DNA of 30,841 bases from the NCBI GenBank assembly GCA_019648995.1, contig BLXT01001860.1, forward strand, positions 566,724-597,564. The letters run 5' to 3'. Under the pieces are notes generated by a model. That model was not told where the DNA came from, made no database searches, and saw only the letters and a program-made list of their open reading frames with translations. This DNA comes from Plakobranchus ocellatus (taxonomy: Eukaryota; Mollusca; Gastropoda; Plakobranchidae). This document shows positions 1 to 13,600 of this stretch, piece by piece. A program made the translations under genes and the position numbers. Each line of letters starts with the position of its first letter. Position 1 is the stretch's first letter.

Positions 1-575
1 GAAAACAGTAAACAAAGCATGGTGACTGGGGGAGAGTGATGCAAACAAAGCACGGTGACCGTCGGAAAAAATAATAAACAAACCATTGTGTCTGGAGGAG
101 AGTGGTATAAACAAAGGGGCCAAATAGCTAACAAGTCATGGAGACTGGGGAGAATGCTATAACATAATCAAAACAATAAAGAATGGTAACTAGAATACAA
201 TTACAAAAAAGCACGGTGACTGGGGGAGAATGCCATAAATAAAGCATGTTGATTGGGGTGAATACAGTAAAAAACAGTTTTGGTGACTGGGGAAGAATGC
301 CATAAATAAAGCACGTTGACTGGGGTGAATACAGTAAAAAACAGTTTTGGTGACTGGGGGAGAATGCCATAAATAAAGCATGTTGACTGGGGTGAATACA
401 GTAACAAACAGTTTTGGTGACTGGGGGAGAATATGGTGGTAAACAAAGGGAAAACATGGTAAATGAAGCATGAGGAGAATGCAGTAAACAAAACAGCAGC
501 GAGTGGAGGAGAATATAGTAAACAAAACAATGGTGACTTGGGAAGAACATGGTAAACAAAGCATAATGACAGAAG
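1..575. repeat. Minisatellite, 67-bp higher-order period made of two about 33-bp half units
   Basis: The base motif is GTAAACAAAGCATGGTGACT followed by GGGGGAGAATGC. The TGCCATAAAT anchor recurs at 231, 298 and 365, exactly 67 bases apart. Outer copies are more diverged, and the left edge runs off the window. Long minus-strand open frames over it (up to 143 codons) come from the repeat. Confidence 0.93.
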
Positions 576-589
576 GAAACACCATTCCT

Positions 590-3500
590 ACTTTTTTACT
601 AAGTATAGGCAGACAGGCCTACGTAAAGCCAGTCCAGCATTATCCCTCCTGCCAACCCAAAAAGTTTCTGGGTCATCCTTATATTTTTAAATAGAATGTT
701 TTTTTTTTTTTATTTTTACCGTATAGTCTATTTGAGGCTCTAGTTGAGAATGATTCTTGATGTGCCTACAACCCTTTTTTCTTTTTTATTTCATCTTATC
801 AAGGATCTTAATATTATACAGCAATCATAATCTTTTGAGTCAAGAGGCTGAGGACAGAGGTGAGTTACTTTGCTTTTAATAAGACCACAGTTGATTTTGT
901 ATTTACAATAACAGTGAGGCCCAAAGTGTCATGCTGACGACATTTTATTTTTTTTTAATGAAGGAATTATGACGGAAAGGGTTAATTGAAAGCACAAAAA
1001 AAAGTGCTGCTTACACCTCACAAAAATCACCCAAAGTAAGGGCAGTGACCCAGAAAATGCACATAGCCCAGCAAAGAGCAAAAAACATTGAGTGAACAAT
1101 CCATCTTTTAAAGATCTTTTGTCTGAACAAAAAGTTCATTGCTTGGCTACATTATGGTATTGATACAATGGTTTCTTAGACCATGAAAATCATGAGGAGT
1201 TTACAATTATGTGAAAACAAAACTGAATCTGTTAATAATTGAGCTAGGTCGAAAAATAAACGAGCAGGGTATCTAAAAACCACACAACTCAACATGAAAG
1301 TTGGCAGGTAGATGAATAAAAATATGCAGTTCATAATGGGAGGCATTAGTTTCTTATTTTACTTCTTTAAAGTAGAACTTAGTCAAAAAAAAAAGGGGGG
1401 GGGGGGACAGAAATTTTAACAAACGTAAGAGTGCTGAAACCAGAACAACTTTCATGTTTTTTTTAGTTGTGTTGTTTTTTTTTAATTTCCCCGTTTATTT
1501 ATTTTTTAGCCTAGCTCAGCTGTTAATAGATAAAGGAACACCTCAATTGGCATCTCATTATAATCTAAATTTATCTATCAGCGTCTCATTTTATTTCGTG
1601 CAGCCGGCACGTTATTCAGATCTAGATTTTAGGCTTCACTTATATCTAGATTTATAAAGCAGCATCTCACAGACAGCCAAAAAGCCTTCAAAACTTAAGG
1701 TTGACCAATGTCAGCAGTCGCTTGACACTTGTTGTGTCTACTGAAAGTTATACAACCCTTCAGAGTAGTGAAATGCAAAAGAGCACTCCTTGCAAAGAAA
1801 AATGATGCTTCCCTTATCATGCAATGACGCATCAGGGTGCTGGTATATCGAAATTATTTGCAAACTTCACAAAGGCTGTGCTACAAATTTGGTCTGAAAC
1901 TGCAAAACTTCTATGCGCAAAATCAACACTGATTGAACTCACACAAAACCTTCAGGCTGCCAGACACATGATGTAACAGGAAGGTGGGTTTTTTTTTCCA
2001 ACAAGAGAAAAAGACTTTCTGCAAAAGAAACATAGAATGATAGAAAAGAATACAACCACCAACTCTGAACTTATTGAAAAAAAATTGAACGACATGGTGG
2101 ATAAAGTAAAAGATTTAGGTTACTCACATGCCTAGCATGTCAGTCCGTATACCCACCACATGATGACACTAACAACAACAAAAAGCCAAAAAATGATGAT
2201 TTGAAGCATTGTGCTCAAGAACCTTTCCTGCTGGTAAAATACTCATTAATCAAAAAAGCATTAGGGGTTGTATTCTTTTACCATATTATTTCATTATCTT
2301 GAACTACAGAAGCATCTTCAAGATCTTATTCATTTGTTTCAAGGAGTAAGAAATTTGTACATTTCCTAAACAAAAGACTCACAAGTTTTGGTTGTTCGTA
2401 AGCTCCAATTTATTTGTATGTCATGAGCATAACAATGAGTAGGCTGCATTGGCATGACAGGGTTTTACAATATCAGGCAATAAGTTAATGCCGCTGTTAA
2501 GTTGCTCCTTTGTGCAGTGGAAGCTCAGCTCTGGCAGCAATAGTGAACATACATGTATATTATCATATCTATTACAATCCATGCATATATATGGCACAAA
2601 TGTGACCGTAGACTTTCAAGCCTAAAGGTGGAATCCAGCAGTAACATACACGAATTTTGAAAGCAGTGAACTCATTTCTAGGCACACCACAGCATCATTT
2701 TTAGCTTCTGAAAGAAGTAGTTTGATTGCTTTGTTTAATTACTCAAAATGAATCAAGTGTTGTATTTCACAAAATTCATGTCAAACTCTGAAAAATGACA
2801 TGTATCAGAGGCAAGACACACACACACCTTTGGGCATTTTGCACCCTTTTTTCAAAAAGTCTTCACTCAAAACTGTTATTTGGAACACCTAACTAAGCTG
2901 AAACATGGCATTAAGACACCTTTCAAACACGCTTCACAGCATTGAATTTTGCCTTTTGAGTGCTACTTTAGATAGGCAAACCATCTGTGGATAAAACAGG
3001 CCCTACGGCTTCTTATCATCATCTTATCATTCTCTAGGGACAAACTAATTTGCAATCTGCCATGTGCACTTTTATCTCAGGCCATGCATGAGCGAAGCAA
3101 CAGTTTTTACAGGAATTCAGCCATACAAATCAAATTCACTGCTACTTGTGCACATTTGTTTTAGATATATTTGACAGCAAAGCTTTACAGCAATGCTCTG
3201 TAAAAAGTCTGCATTTCTATCTTTGTTAGTAAAAACAGTAAATGCTTTATCTCATATCTTACGTTTTGCCTCAGTTATTCTTTTATTGTCTACTTTTCCT
3301 AAATACCACTATATAATAACAGGCCAGATAGAAAGTTAAGATTACCTGTACGTATTACACTTAGCTATTATTCTTATTGATATACATGTAGTTAGTTAAG
3401 GAGAATCCAGAATTAATTTATAAATTTATTTTTCTGAATCACACAATCAACTAACTATCAGGAGGCCTGCTGCAGAAAAAGATAAAATGTGTTTAATCTC

Positions 3501-5709
3501 TCTCTAATTTAATGATGAAGCACATCATACCGCTGGGGAACTCAAAATGCATCTTGTTTAATAGTGCTGAAGATTTGCGGGAAGAAAAATTTATTTACAA
3601 TCAAAAATAGGCATATATTTTCAATTTTGTAAAGCCTTGAGCCAAAGTTTTTAAAACAATGTACCAAGAAAAGTGGCTTGAATGTTTATTTCAGCTTTTG
3701 TGGTATCAAACTTTTGAGAGTGATGAAGTTAACACATTGTTTAGTTCTTACCACAAGATTGAAAGTCATCTGTTGCTTAGCATAGAAATGATTACTGATT
3801 GAATTTAATTGCTTTCCTATTTTAAAAATTTATGCTGAGCTTGCTTTAAGTGTACCCTACTTTATACATACTATATTTATTTGTTATTTCTAAACATATG
3901 GAAGTATGTATTTTGTAATGGCGAGTTTTGTGCAGTTATCATTACATCACAACAAAGTCACAAAAATACATGTAATCATTGATGATTTAAAAAAAAAAAC
4001 ATTTGTGCTGGGCTTCAAATACATGTACCTGCACTTCATAGTCAGTGACCTCTGTCTGTGACCTGGTCATGGTAATCGACCTAAATCAGCCTCAAAGTAA
4101 GAAATCCGTGGTACAACGCAATGGCTTATGTAACGATGGCATGGAATTTACTGATCTACCATAGATAATGATGATTTTATAAAAAGTTAATACCAACTGT
4201 TGAAATTAAGTGAAATCTTGCGATCCCACACTTAGTATTTCATAACTTACAATAACAACAGCAACAAATATAAGTGTAAAATCAATATATTACTTTAAAA
4301 AAAAAAGATGGCTCTTTAAATACACAATTTGAATGTCTTCCTTCACAGAAAAATATTTTTGGAAAAAGTAACAAAACAGACCTTTGCTGAAATTTTTTTC
4401 ATCATGAATTCTGTAAAAGTGTAATAAAAAAAAAACAACACATTAAAAGTCAACTTTATCAAAACAAATACATTTATCCAACTAGTGCATCCACTAATAT
4501 AGGTATTATAACATTTTGAGACTCTACAAAATTTTTTTAAAAGGTGTCCAAAACTTCATGATTATCAATTATGACACAGATGAAGAAAAGAAGACCAGGT
4601 GTACTAAGAGAGGGAAAGATCACATTGCTAGCAGCTACACTCATCTTCTAACCATGACTTTTCTGGGAAATACAATCTGAACCAACTTCCTATAGTCACA
4701 GCAGGTCTAACATGCTTAGGAAACTTCAATTTAATTGCTGCTTTTATTTTTGGGAAATAAATATATAGAAAGTCTTGAATCAAAGCTCATAAAGAGATTT
4801 TTCAGTTCATCAAGTCTGACGGATATATAAAATCTGACGGTCATTTTCCTGCATTCCCTTGCATTTTCATCCATTTTGATACTCCTCAAGGTGACCACTT
4901 ATTCAACACCACCACCTTACCAACAAACAATGTAAATAACCGTTCAAGCCCACCATTCTGGTCCTGATCCATTTGTAGGTGATGACATACTTATAACCAT
5001 TCCCTGCTTATCCACTATTTGCTTTAATGCATTTGGAATTTTTTTTTTCTCAGTAAAAGGAAGTACAGGAATAATATTGAAAGTTGAGTCTCCTGACTGT
5101 ATTACCACTTTGAATTGATCAATTGGTATCCACTGTCCAAGACAAACACGTCTAACGCAACCACATTTGTCTGAGATCTCCAGAAATCACTATGGACAGG
5201 TTCCACTGTATATTTTACAGTCACACAGTTATTAATTTTTTACATGCTTCATGCTTCAAGTTGACATCTGCAATAAAACAGATGTTGCTGATGATGGAGA
5301 GATATTTAACATAAGTATGGCAGTTGCAATCATAGGCATATAGTGTTTCCAAAAATAGTATTGCCTGAAGAGGAATAGGGTTTGTTGTTGTTATTGTTGT
5401 TCGTTATTTTTCTCAGATACGGTTTTGTTCAATGACCAATTTGTACAAAGTAAGTAAAATTTTGTAAAAATAAAGACACAATAAAACTTGAGCTTCACTT
5501 TAAAATTTGGATTTCAGTGATACTCTGTGTAGACTAGCAGTTTGTTCCAACGCCATAAGCTTGAGGAAAAGGGGCGGAATGCAACATTAACATATAACAG
5601 AGCAAATAGTTGATTCATCAGCAACAAAAAATTATCACCAGGAAGTTTGGATGTAGAACTAGAATCAAATTTAACCAATTAATATATGCATATATTTTGG
5701 CCTTTGTTT
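590..5709. other. AT-rich region, no gene recognised
   Basis: Scattered homopolymers, including A10 then G12 at 1385-1406, and no open frame with a recognisable product. Two TGACCT half-sites, the second in the inverted TGACC-T-GGTCA, occur at 4046-4069. Confidence 0.6.
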
Positions 5710-6145
5710 AACAGCTGATTCATGGGCTGAGACTCCACTTTGTGAGATGTCATCAAGTTCAGTGTTATGTTGCACTACCAGTTGTATCTCCATTTTATTT
5801 GTCATCAAGCTCATGGTTATATTGTACCATAGGCTGGGTCTCCACTCTATATGTCATGTTTTTAGTTGTGTCATAACATAGCTTGAGTCTCCTTTTTAAC
5901 AAACGGTATCATGTTCATGGCTACGTTGTAGCATTGGTTGAGTCACCATTTTACTTTCACAGTTATGTTGTAGCATGGTAAAAGTCTCCACTCTAGAAGA
6001 TGTCATCAACTTCATAGATATATAAGTGGACTGGTCTTTATTTACACAATGTCATTAAGAACATGTACCATAGGTTATGAGTTTCCTCTTTATGAGATGA
6101 AAAGATTAATACTTATAGTTATATTGTGCCTATCATGTTTGTTTT
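5710..6145. repeat. Highly degenerate tandem repeat, period about 45-60 bp, about 7 copies
   Basis: The recurrent order is GAGTCTCCACTTT, (GA)TGTCATCAAG, TTCATGGTTATGTTG and TA(G)CAT(A)GG. Starts fall near 5730, 5789, 5839, 5888, 5940, 5985 and 6085. Copies differ greatly, so the array is old. The small frame at 6049-6255 overlaps it and is not supported as a gene. Confidence 0.6.
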
Positions 6146-6740
6146 ACATCAGAAGAGGAGAATTAGTGCTTGGAATCTGTCACAAAACATGCTTATCACA
6201 ATGTAGTAATGTTTTACTTGGCCATCTTGATCCCTACAGCTTTAACTATTTGTGAGAACTACAATACAGTTCAGTTAAATAAAAAAATGAATCTTTGATA
6301 GAACATATTCAAACATTCAATTATACATTAATAGAATTAAATAGGGAAAATATTCCCTGAAACTTTCATGATTCACTGTATAAAAATTTACAATTCATTC
6401 ATACTAGGTGGGATAAAACTGTACATCTCTTTTATGTCTAGGAGCATAACCAAAATAAATATTTACACAAAGACATATCTAGCACCTTTTATCGTCACTG
6501 AAAAAACCATTGTTTTTTTGCTCAGGGCATTACATTTAGAACAATTGCTGTATGTGCATCCTTTCATCTGTTTGCTATTTGTACAGTTCAAATTGCAAAT
6601 GATATACCAATGAAAGTAAATATATTTATACCAAACTTAATGATATTGATAAAGCAGGAATCAGATGATATATGAGAAACAGACAGCAATGGAGAACATT
6701 AATCATCAGATCTGTACCATTTTCCCAGCTGTAGCTTGAT

Positions 6741-6820
6741 GATTTGGTTTTTGTATAAAGCCATCCTACAACAAGATGGTCTCAGGCTTTCAGGCACTCT
6801 GTCAGGCCAGGGTGCTGATC
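6741..6820 (-). mobile_element. Short retroposon (SINE-like), copy A, with target-site duplication
   Basis: Close relative of 17074-17157. It shares TTTGGTTTTTGTATA, AGCCA, GTCTCAGGCTTTC, CTCTGTCAGGCCAGGG and GC. It is flanked by GCTTGATGAT (6734-6743) and GCTTGATTAT (6821-6830), a direct repeat of 7 perfect bases or 9 of 10. The minus-strand 3' end is A-rich (TATACAAAAACC). Confidence 0.65.
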
Positions 6821-7224
6821 GCTTGATTATAAAATTTTTTTTAAAATTGCAACAGGCCAAAATATACAGATATTCACCGCAACAACTTTAATCATAGGCA
6901 TCTTTTTTCCATGACATTGTAATTCGTTCCTAGTAAGAGTCCCTTCACTAAGAATGAGAGTGCAAAATCAGACAGACTGAATCCAGCCAAACAGCATATA
7001 AGCTTAGAAATATACATATAGTAAGAATCAGCACTACTGCAAACAGCTTCTCACAATTTTGATATGAATTCTTGCCAAAAACACTTCATTTGCCACAAAT
7101 TACATACTAAATTATTCACCTCCACAGATTTTCCTAAAGCGACATACAGTGCATAAGATTGTAGCTAAAACAAATGAAATACAATAACATTTCTTAAATT
7201 AAGAAAAAAAAATGCATTAGAATA

Positions 7225-7226
<2 letters not shown>

Positions 7227-7287
<61 letters not shown>
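7227..7287. repeat. (CT)30 microsatellite
   Basis: An uninterrupted CT run of 61 bases, equal to (GA)n on the transporter gene strand. It lies about 2.9 kb beyond the stop codon. Confidence 0.98.
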
Positions 7288-7290
<3 letters not shown>

Positions 7291-9739
7291 GCGTTCTAAC
7301 AACTCACCCATATTAACAAATATCTTGATTTGGTTAAGACTATAACAATTAACAAAAAATATGATATCATTTATAAATTCCTGCTCAGATGAAAACCAGT
7401 ATCTATTTCTATGACCTTGAGTGTGTATTAGGCCAACAGAATTTACATGCTTATGCTTGGCCTTGTGATTTTATTTGGTTGTGAGACACTTATGCCTCTC
7501 AGTGGCATGGACAAAGCACTATTAAAACAATATTTAAGCCACAACACCAACATAGCACGGACACAAATCAGCAAACATTTGATTGAATATTGTGTACATA
7601 TATTTGATATGATCTTTCGGTTACCAAAAGTAAAGCAGTTTGGTGAGATAATGAGATCAGCAGTTGAAGGGTTACATGGCTGAAGGCCGGAGTGAAGGGA
7701 AGGGATTCTGGTTCACAATGCTCAATCAGTCAAATTCTCTAGCTCAAGCAATACAAGTCCTATATCTTCCTGAATCATTCAGCACCTACACAACTACAGG
7801 CCTGACTATGATCTCAGACTTATACTCTTGAGTATTTACTAGTAGTTACAAATTAATTTAATGCCCCCTGGTTCCTTAACCATACAATCCTGATGTATAC
7901 CATTCATGCTCTCCTCAAGCAACTAAGCGAGTACTGCACTCCCACAAAGCTGTTTTTCAAAGAAGTTTCAGGATCTTGAAGATGCTCTCAGCTGTACATG
8001 TGATTTTTCTAATCTCAAATTTTAATAGTAAAGAAGACATATCTGCAATGCCACATGAAAATGAGACACTTTGCAAAAAAAATCTCCAAGGCTGGATAAA
8101 ATAAGTTTTCGAGATTTCAAACAATACCAAACACTCTCCCCTACAGGTGACAAAAGAATTTTGAATATGCGAAGTTGATAATTAAGACAACTGTATCTGT
8201 ATGGATCACACATGTTCCTGTCCCAACATGTCTCACTTTGTTTCAAGACAGTACACATATTTATTTTGTGCATAATGAATAAATACGACTGCAGTAGATT
8301 GAAGGCACACCATTTAACACATTCCATCTTCATGTAAACCACATGTACGTGGATCTTGTCAGGTCTTCAACATGGCAAACATAATGAGATTCCGATTTCT
8401 TTTTCAGTTTTTCAATTGAGAGAAATCAAGCTTTTTAACGAGTAACTGAATACAAATGGGATCTTTCAATACAATGATTTTTGTCAATATGTCTAATATT
8501 GTAATGTAAATGAATAAACAAGCCGAAATTGTATAAATACACACATTTTTCATCTACTTTACTTTTTTTCACCCGTTGATTGTTTTCATCTTTATTTGAT
8601 GCTGATCACTTATCAACAATGGAGAGGTTGCAGAGGTAACAATAAATCAAATTCATGTTCCTCTGCAGAACAAGCCTCTTACAATCTTAAAATCCTCCTC
8701 AAAATACAAAGATGTCTAACGTAGGTTAAGATGAGGGAGTAATTAATTTTTAGGGGGTTTTAAGTAGTAGGTAAAGCAAAAAAACATTATTGTACAATAA
8801 AAGAGCTACTAGACCTGGCTAAAGTTACCATTTATCTTTGTCCAATAAATTACAATGTGGAATGTTAGCTGTGTAAGTTCAATTAAAAAATTGACAGGAA
8901 AGTCTCAATTTTTTACCTTTTGAAGAAAAAAAAAAACAAACTTCAGCATAAAATGGACAAAGATGCGCAGTGGCAAACATTGCAAAATAAAATTGAGTTT
9001 CTTTCTTTTTGTTTGCCACATATCTCTCTCTATTCTGATAAATCATATATCCTTAAAATATTATAAAAAAAAGTAGTTGAGAATGTTAAAAGAAGAGATG
9101 ATTGTCCATTAAGGCAATGCACAGGTGAGAACCAACTTAACATAAAAATTAGCATCTTTGTCTCATGATAAAATGGTATCATTCAGAATCTTACAACGGC
9201 AGTTAATTTTAGTAAAAATATAAATAATTGATTAGAAATAAAAATTTGGTTTTAAGATAAAATATACATGTAAAAGTATGCAAACCATTACAGCTTCCAA
9301 TATGAGATCTCTTCGAATGAAAACATGTTTAATACATTGCTATGTATTAGAAATAAATGAGATTGTACAGGAACACCAACATCAATATTTATATTGACTT
9401 TTAACAATTTATCAGCAAACTTAATGCAAACTGGTTTTTACAAGAAAATATTCTTGTAGAGAATAAGAGAATATAATTGTAAAGTATGGGGACACCTCGG
9501 CAGTATAGAAAATTTGTTTTATGTATATTTTTTGATTAATCACACAAAAAAACTAGTTGTTTGTGCTCAACAACTGACAGAAAAATTTTACACATTATCC
9601 TCTATACTGTGAAGATTAACACAGATTTTTTAAAAATTCATGACAGAATTTTGATCTGCTACAGTACAGTGAGAATAATCGTTGCCTAATTGCCTAAACA
9701 TGGCATAAAAAGATCATTTAATTTTCGTGAAAAGCATTT
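7288..9739. other. AT-rich 3' flank, no gene recognised
   Basis: Many A/T homopolymers and no open frame with recognisable sequence on either strand. Small frames near 7447-7683 and 8022-8342 lack any family motif. Parts could be 3' UTR if a distal poly(A) site is used. Confidence 0.6.
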
Positions 9740-9745
9740 TTTATT
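9740..9745 (-). terminator. Candidate polyadenylation signal AATAAA
   Basis: It is the first canonical AATAAA on the gene strand after the stop, about 425 bases downstream. An ATTAAA follows at 9717-9722. This would give a modest 3' UTR (about 9.70-10.17 kb). Further signals exist (for example 8591-8596), so the true end is uncertain. Confidence 0.35.
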
Positions 9746-10169
9746 GTTGAAAGAAGAAGACAAGCTGTTTCAAGAGTTGCATGGTACCAGATACGCCCAC
9801 ATATCAAAAGCATAATTTGATCTTCTTTCAAATTCTACATGTCAGAGGAAACAATATCATAATTAATGATCGCTCCGGAAAAAATTTAGAGCAATGTGAA
9901 ACAAATTGTCAGTGAAAATCTTGTAAGATTAAGCAAGCACAGATTTATGACTTAACATTTGTTTATCCAAGTTTTTAGTTCTATCATCAAAGACCAACTA
10001 AGAATACTTTACATTCTTGAACTTTGCACCATAATTATGAATCATCACATGGCTGAAATAACAAGAACAACAGCGGCAACAACACTCCTATCAAATGTAT
10101 CTCAGCATGTCAATAGTTGTGTTGTAGACAATCAGTCTCATAATAAGTTTACCAGTTCTTATCAAGTTG

Positions 10170-10645
10170 TCAAGTGTTCTGACTTGCTAACTTATCATGT
10201 GAGACATTAACATCTGGGCCTTCCTCTTGGATTGTTTCCAGCTCTTGATCCTCAAACCACATGTTGCTAGGACTCCCGCTTATTCCCTTGCCCTCCTCTT
10301 TCGAAATATTGGGGAGTTCAAATCCTACACTGTCCTGGCCATCCTCAACCCAATGAGCTGCTCTCTTATCCTCACCATCCTGCCCAGCCTGTGTCTGGGG
10401 ATATGGCATGGCTGCCTGGGTTAAATGAGATGCTCGAGTCCGGGACAGGTCACTGGATGCCTCTGGTGATCCATGCTGACTGTCTTCATCATCAGAGCCA
10501 TCACTGCTCAGACAGTTGGAGACTCGACGCAGAGCTCTCTCCAGATCATCTAGGGATCCTTGCTCATCATCAATACCACCAACCTCACGGCCTACCACAA
10601 CAGCAATCATCATAGCCAAGATGCTGCCCAGTGTCATAACTATTC
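10170..10645 (-). CDS. Exon 11: helix 12 and acidic C-terminal tail (aa 1017-1174), stop TGA
   Basis: Acceptor CATCCTGCAG, then GAATAGTTATGAC (phase 1). It encodes GIVMTLGSILAMMIAVVVGR (helix 12), then a hydrophilic tail of about 135 residues ending HDKLASQNT before TGA at 10170-10172. The tail carries SSDGSDDEDS at 1063-1072, a typical casein-kinase-2-like acidic Ser cluster, and many Glu and Asp residues. The tail should face the cytosol, as in known SLC16 topology (inferred). Confidence 0.95.
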
Positions 10646-13600
10646 CTGCAGGATGAAAAAGGTTTTATAAAAAGAAAAGCTTAGCAAGTTTTGTAGTTTG
10701 TACAAATCTGATGACAAAAGCATAAAAAAAAAAAAGGTCACGTGGTAAATTTTCAAAGCAAAAACTGGGAGAAAACTCATTAAATAGATCCACCAGACTT
10801 ATAACCTGCTGTAACGCCATCTGCATAAAACACTGCCTTAACTCTAACAATGTAATGTTGAACTACAAGTAAAAAAACTAACTTTCTCTCTCGCTTATGA
10901 TCCAATATCATTGAAATTTTGTAAATAAGTGTCTTTCTTTTAACCCTTCCTCACGAAAACAGTATTGCTATTTGTATTTTAACACTTGATAATGAGTTTG
11001 TATTATTTTTATGACAAAACTCGTTCACATAACGAGTCAACTTAAACCAACTATGCCTGATATAAATTGCATGCAATCTTCCTGAAGGTCATTCTACTCA
11101 TGCTGCAAAGTAAAATCTCCTTAAATGTCTATTTACTTCTTTTGTTGTATTAAGTTAATCCGTACTTGTTGAGGAAAAGATGAAACATGAGTTAGGCAGG
11201 TTATCTACAGAAATTCATCTTTAGTTGTGGCCATTATATCCGCATGTATTTGCAATATATCAAAGTTACATTAACATGTCTTCCCTTTCCTCAGTATTTC
11301 TAAATCTATACTTTTGAATTTTAAATGCATTCTATAAAAAAAGACTTTTCAAATGAAATATATATTTCCACATCCATGACTTTCTTTACATGCATGAGAA
11401 TTATATTGATGGCAGGTGCATCAAGCCTCTGGAGTTCCTATGCACAAAGAAGGCACTTCAGAGATTTGATATGTATGCCATTGATATGCAGATGACAGTA
11501 TACTACAGAAGAAAACAAAGCTTTATCTTGAAGGTATAAGTAAAGGACAGAAAACGGTTTGATTTCTATGGGCGTGCAAAATTCTTATTAGTAAAACTGC
11601 CAGTAAAACTAGGGTCACTGTATTAAAACTTACCAAACACCAGGAAAAGGTTACGGAATCCCACAGCTTTCACAAACATCCCTGTGGAGAGAACAGATAC
11701 TCAGGTAGATAACAAACTACAATAACCGAGATCACATTTTATTGTGTAAATGTGTATGTGTGAAAGTAATATATTGCCCTCACACTCTGTCTAAAAAAAA
11801 AAATCTGAAGATCTTAAGTTCCTTGAAGGTGAAGAATAAGGATTAATACAAATACAAAACAATTATTAAGAATGTCATATCTTGGTTTAAAAAAAAAAAA
11901 AAGGGCAATGTACAGTAAAGATTTGTTGTCATAATCATAGCATGCTTATATCAATGGACGCACTTCAAACCTTTGAAGAGCCTATTTTGCTAAAAGGGAC
12001 TTCTGGTGTTTGATATGTCTGCCATTGATATTGTATTGCTAATCTAACTGTAAAGAAAACGGTATAATAACACTTAATCACTCACCCCCCAACGGTGGCC
12101 CAATCAGATAGCCTATCCCCTGAATCATACACAAAAAACCAAAGCCACTGCCCAACTCAGAGATTCCTAGCAATTCGATGGTGATGAGTGACGACAGCGG
12201 TACTAGTGACCCTGTGTAGACGCCAAATAATCCAGCACACATTATTTGGCCAGTTGGTGTAAAAGCAAACAACGGTGTAAAGATAGACACTGTGCCTGCT
12301 ATTCCCAGACAGCCTGTGGAAATCACAACAAATGGTCGACATGGAGTGATTGCATGTGTTTGTCAAACAAGATTTCATTCTTTTTGTTCTATGCAAAATG
12401 CAATTCCAACTGTAGCGAAGATGAATCAAACAAATAGATAATTAAGAGTCGCCACAAAAGGAGGTGTTTTGTGCAGTTAAAAGTTATTGAAATTTGGCCT
12501 CAGTGGCAATCATTCCTATTGTTTTAGACATAAATTTTATCCTCTTATTTAAAATAATGGTATGGAATGAAAATTTTCAAATTGAGTCAATGTCATTCCC
12601 AATATTATCAATGTAAAACATGAAATGAATACAGTATCTCTAAACAAAAAGAAATTGATGAAATAGGGAGATGCCAACAGTGGTGAATAAAATTTCCTAA
12701 ACTTTTCCTGGCCTATTCCTAGACCATGAAGGCAACATCCATGTGAAATTGGCTACCTTCCCCATTATAACCTTTTGCAAGGAAAATTTCAGGATAGTCT
12801 GTAAAAACCAAAATCTAACTTAAAAAGGCAGACAAAAACGCATATACAAAGCCCATCTGGATCGATGTCAAATAAAATGAATCCCCTCTCTCGCTAAAAC
12901 CTAAATTTACTAAAATAAGCCTACCATAGGCCTAAATATTCCCCATCTTTTGAATACTTTAGGACAGCCTGAAACGTTTTTCTTTTTTTCAATCTAGGGT
13001 TTAAAAGATGTGTACCTTATTTCAAACATTTCCTTTGCAAAATTATGTTCCAAAAATTCTTAGTATTACCTATTAGCGGCAACCAGCTTCTGGCTTACTG
13101 TATTTGTAGCTCGCCCAACCAAGTTCTTTACAGAAACATTTAATTAATGGGCAAAAAGCGTGAGGTACAAGCTGGGCCAAGATCAAGGAAAGCGCTGTCT
13201 TGTCCTATTCATCAGACAAGAGGGCAGGGCACGCTCGCACACCCATACTTTCCCTTCCATCTTCCCTGTCCGGGTGGAATCCCCGTGACTTAATCACTTT
13301 CCGACCGGTCTTTCGCTGCGCAATCAGCGGCTATCAACTAGGAGTAGGTTATCATTTTTTTGTTCAATTAGCTTCTCCCAACAATATGTTGAGAGTGTCA
13401 TGAGTGGGCTTGCCTTGCCCTTTGAGGTGCCCTTGGCATGTCCTTTGAGGCCTGTGACACTGACATGTTTATAATCAGAGAGAGCCTAATTCCATGATTA
13501 GATTTACAAATTTGGAATGACAGCTTTTCTGTGACGATGTAACTCAGTTAGATGGCAATATGAAACTATTGTGCAGACTCAGAATTTCAGTATTTTTTAG

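Noticed and set aside
128-585. Overlapping minus-strand open frames of 109-143 codons
   Set aside because: They lie wholly inside the 67-bp minisatellite and repeat the same peptides in rotating frames. There is no domain or splice context.
8022-8342. 106-codon minus-strand frame downstream of the transporter
   Set aside because: No family resemblance, AT-rich composition, and no supporting splice or regulatory signals.
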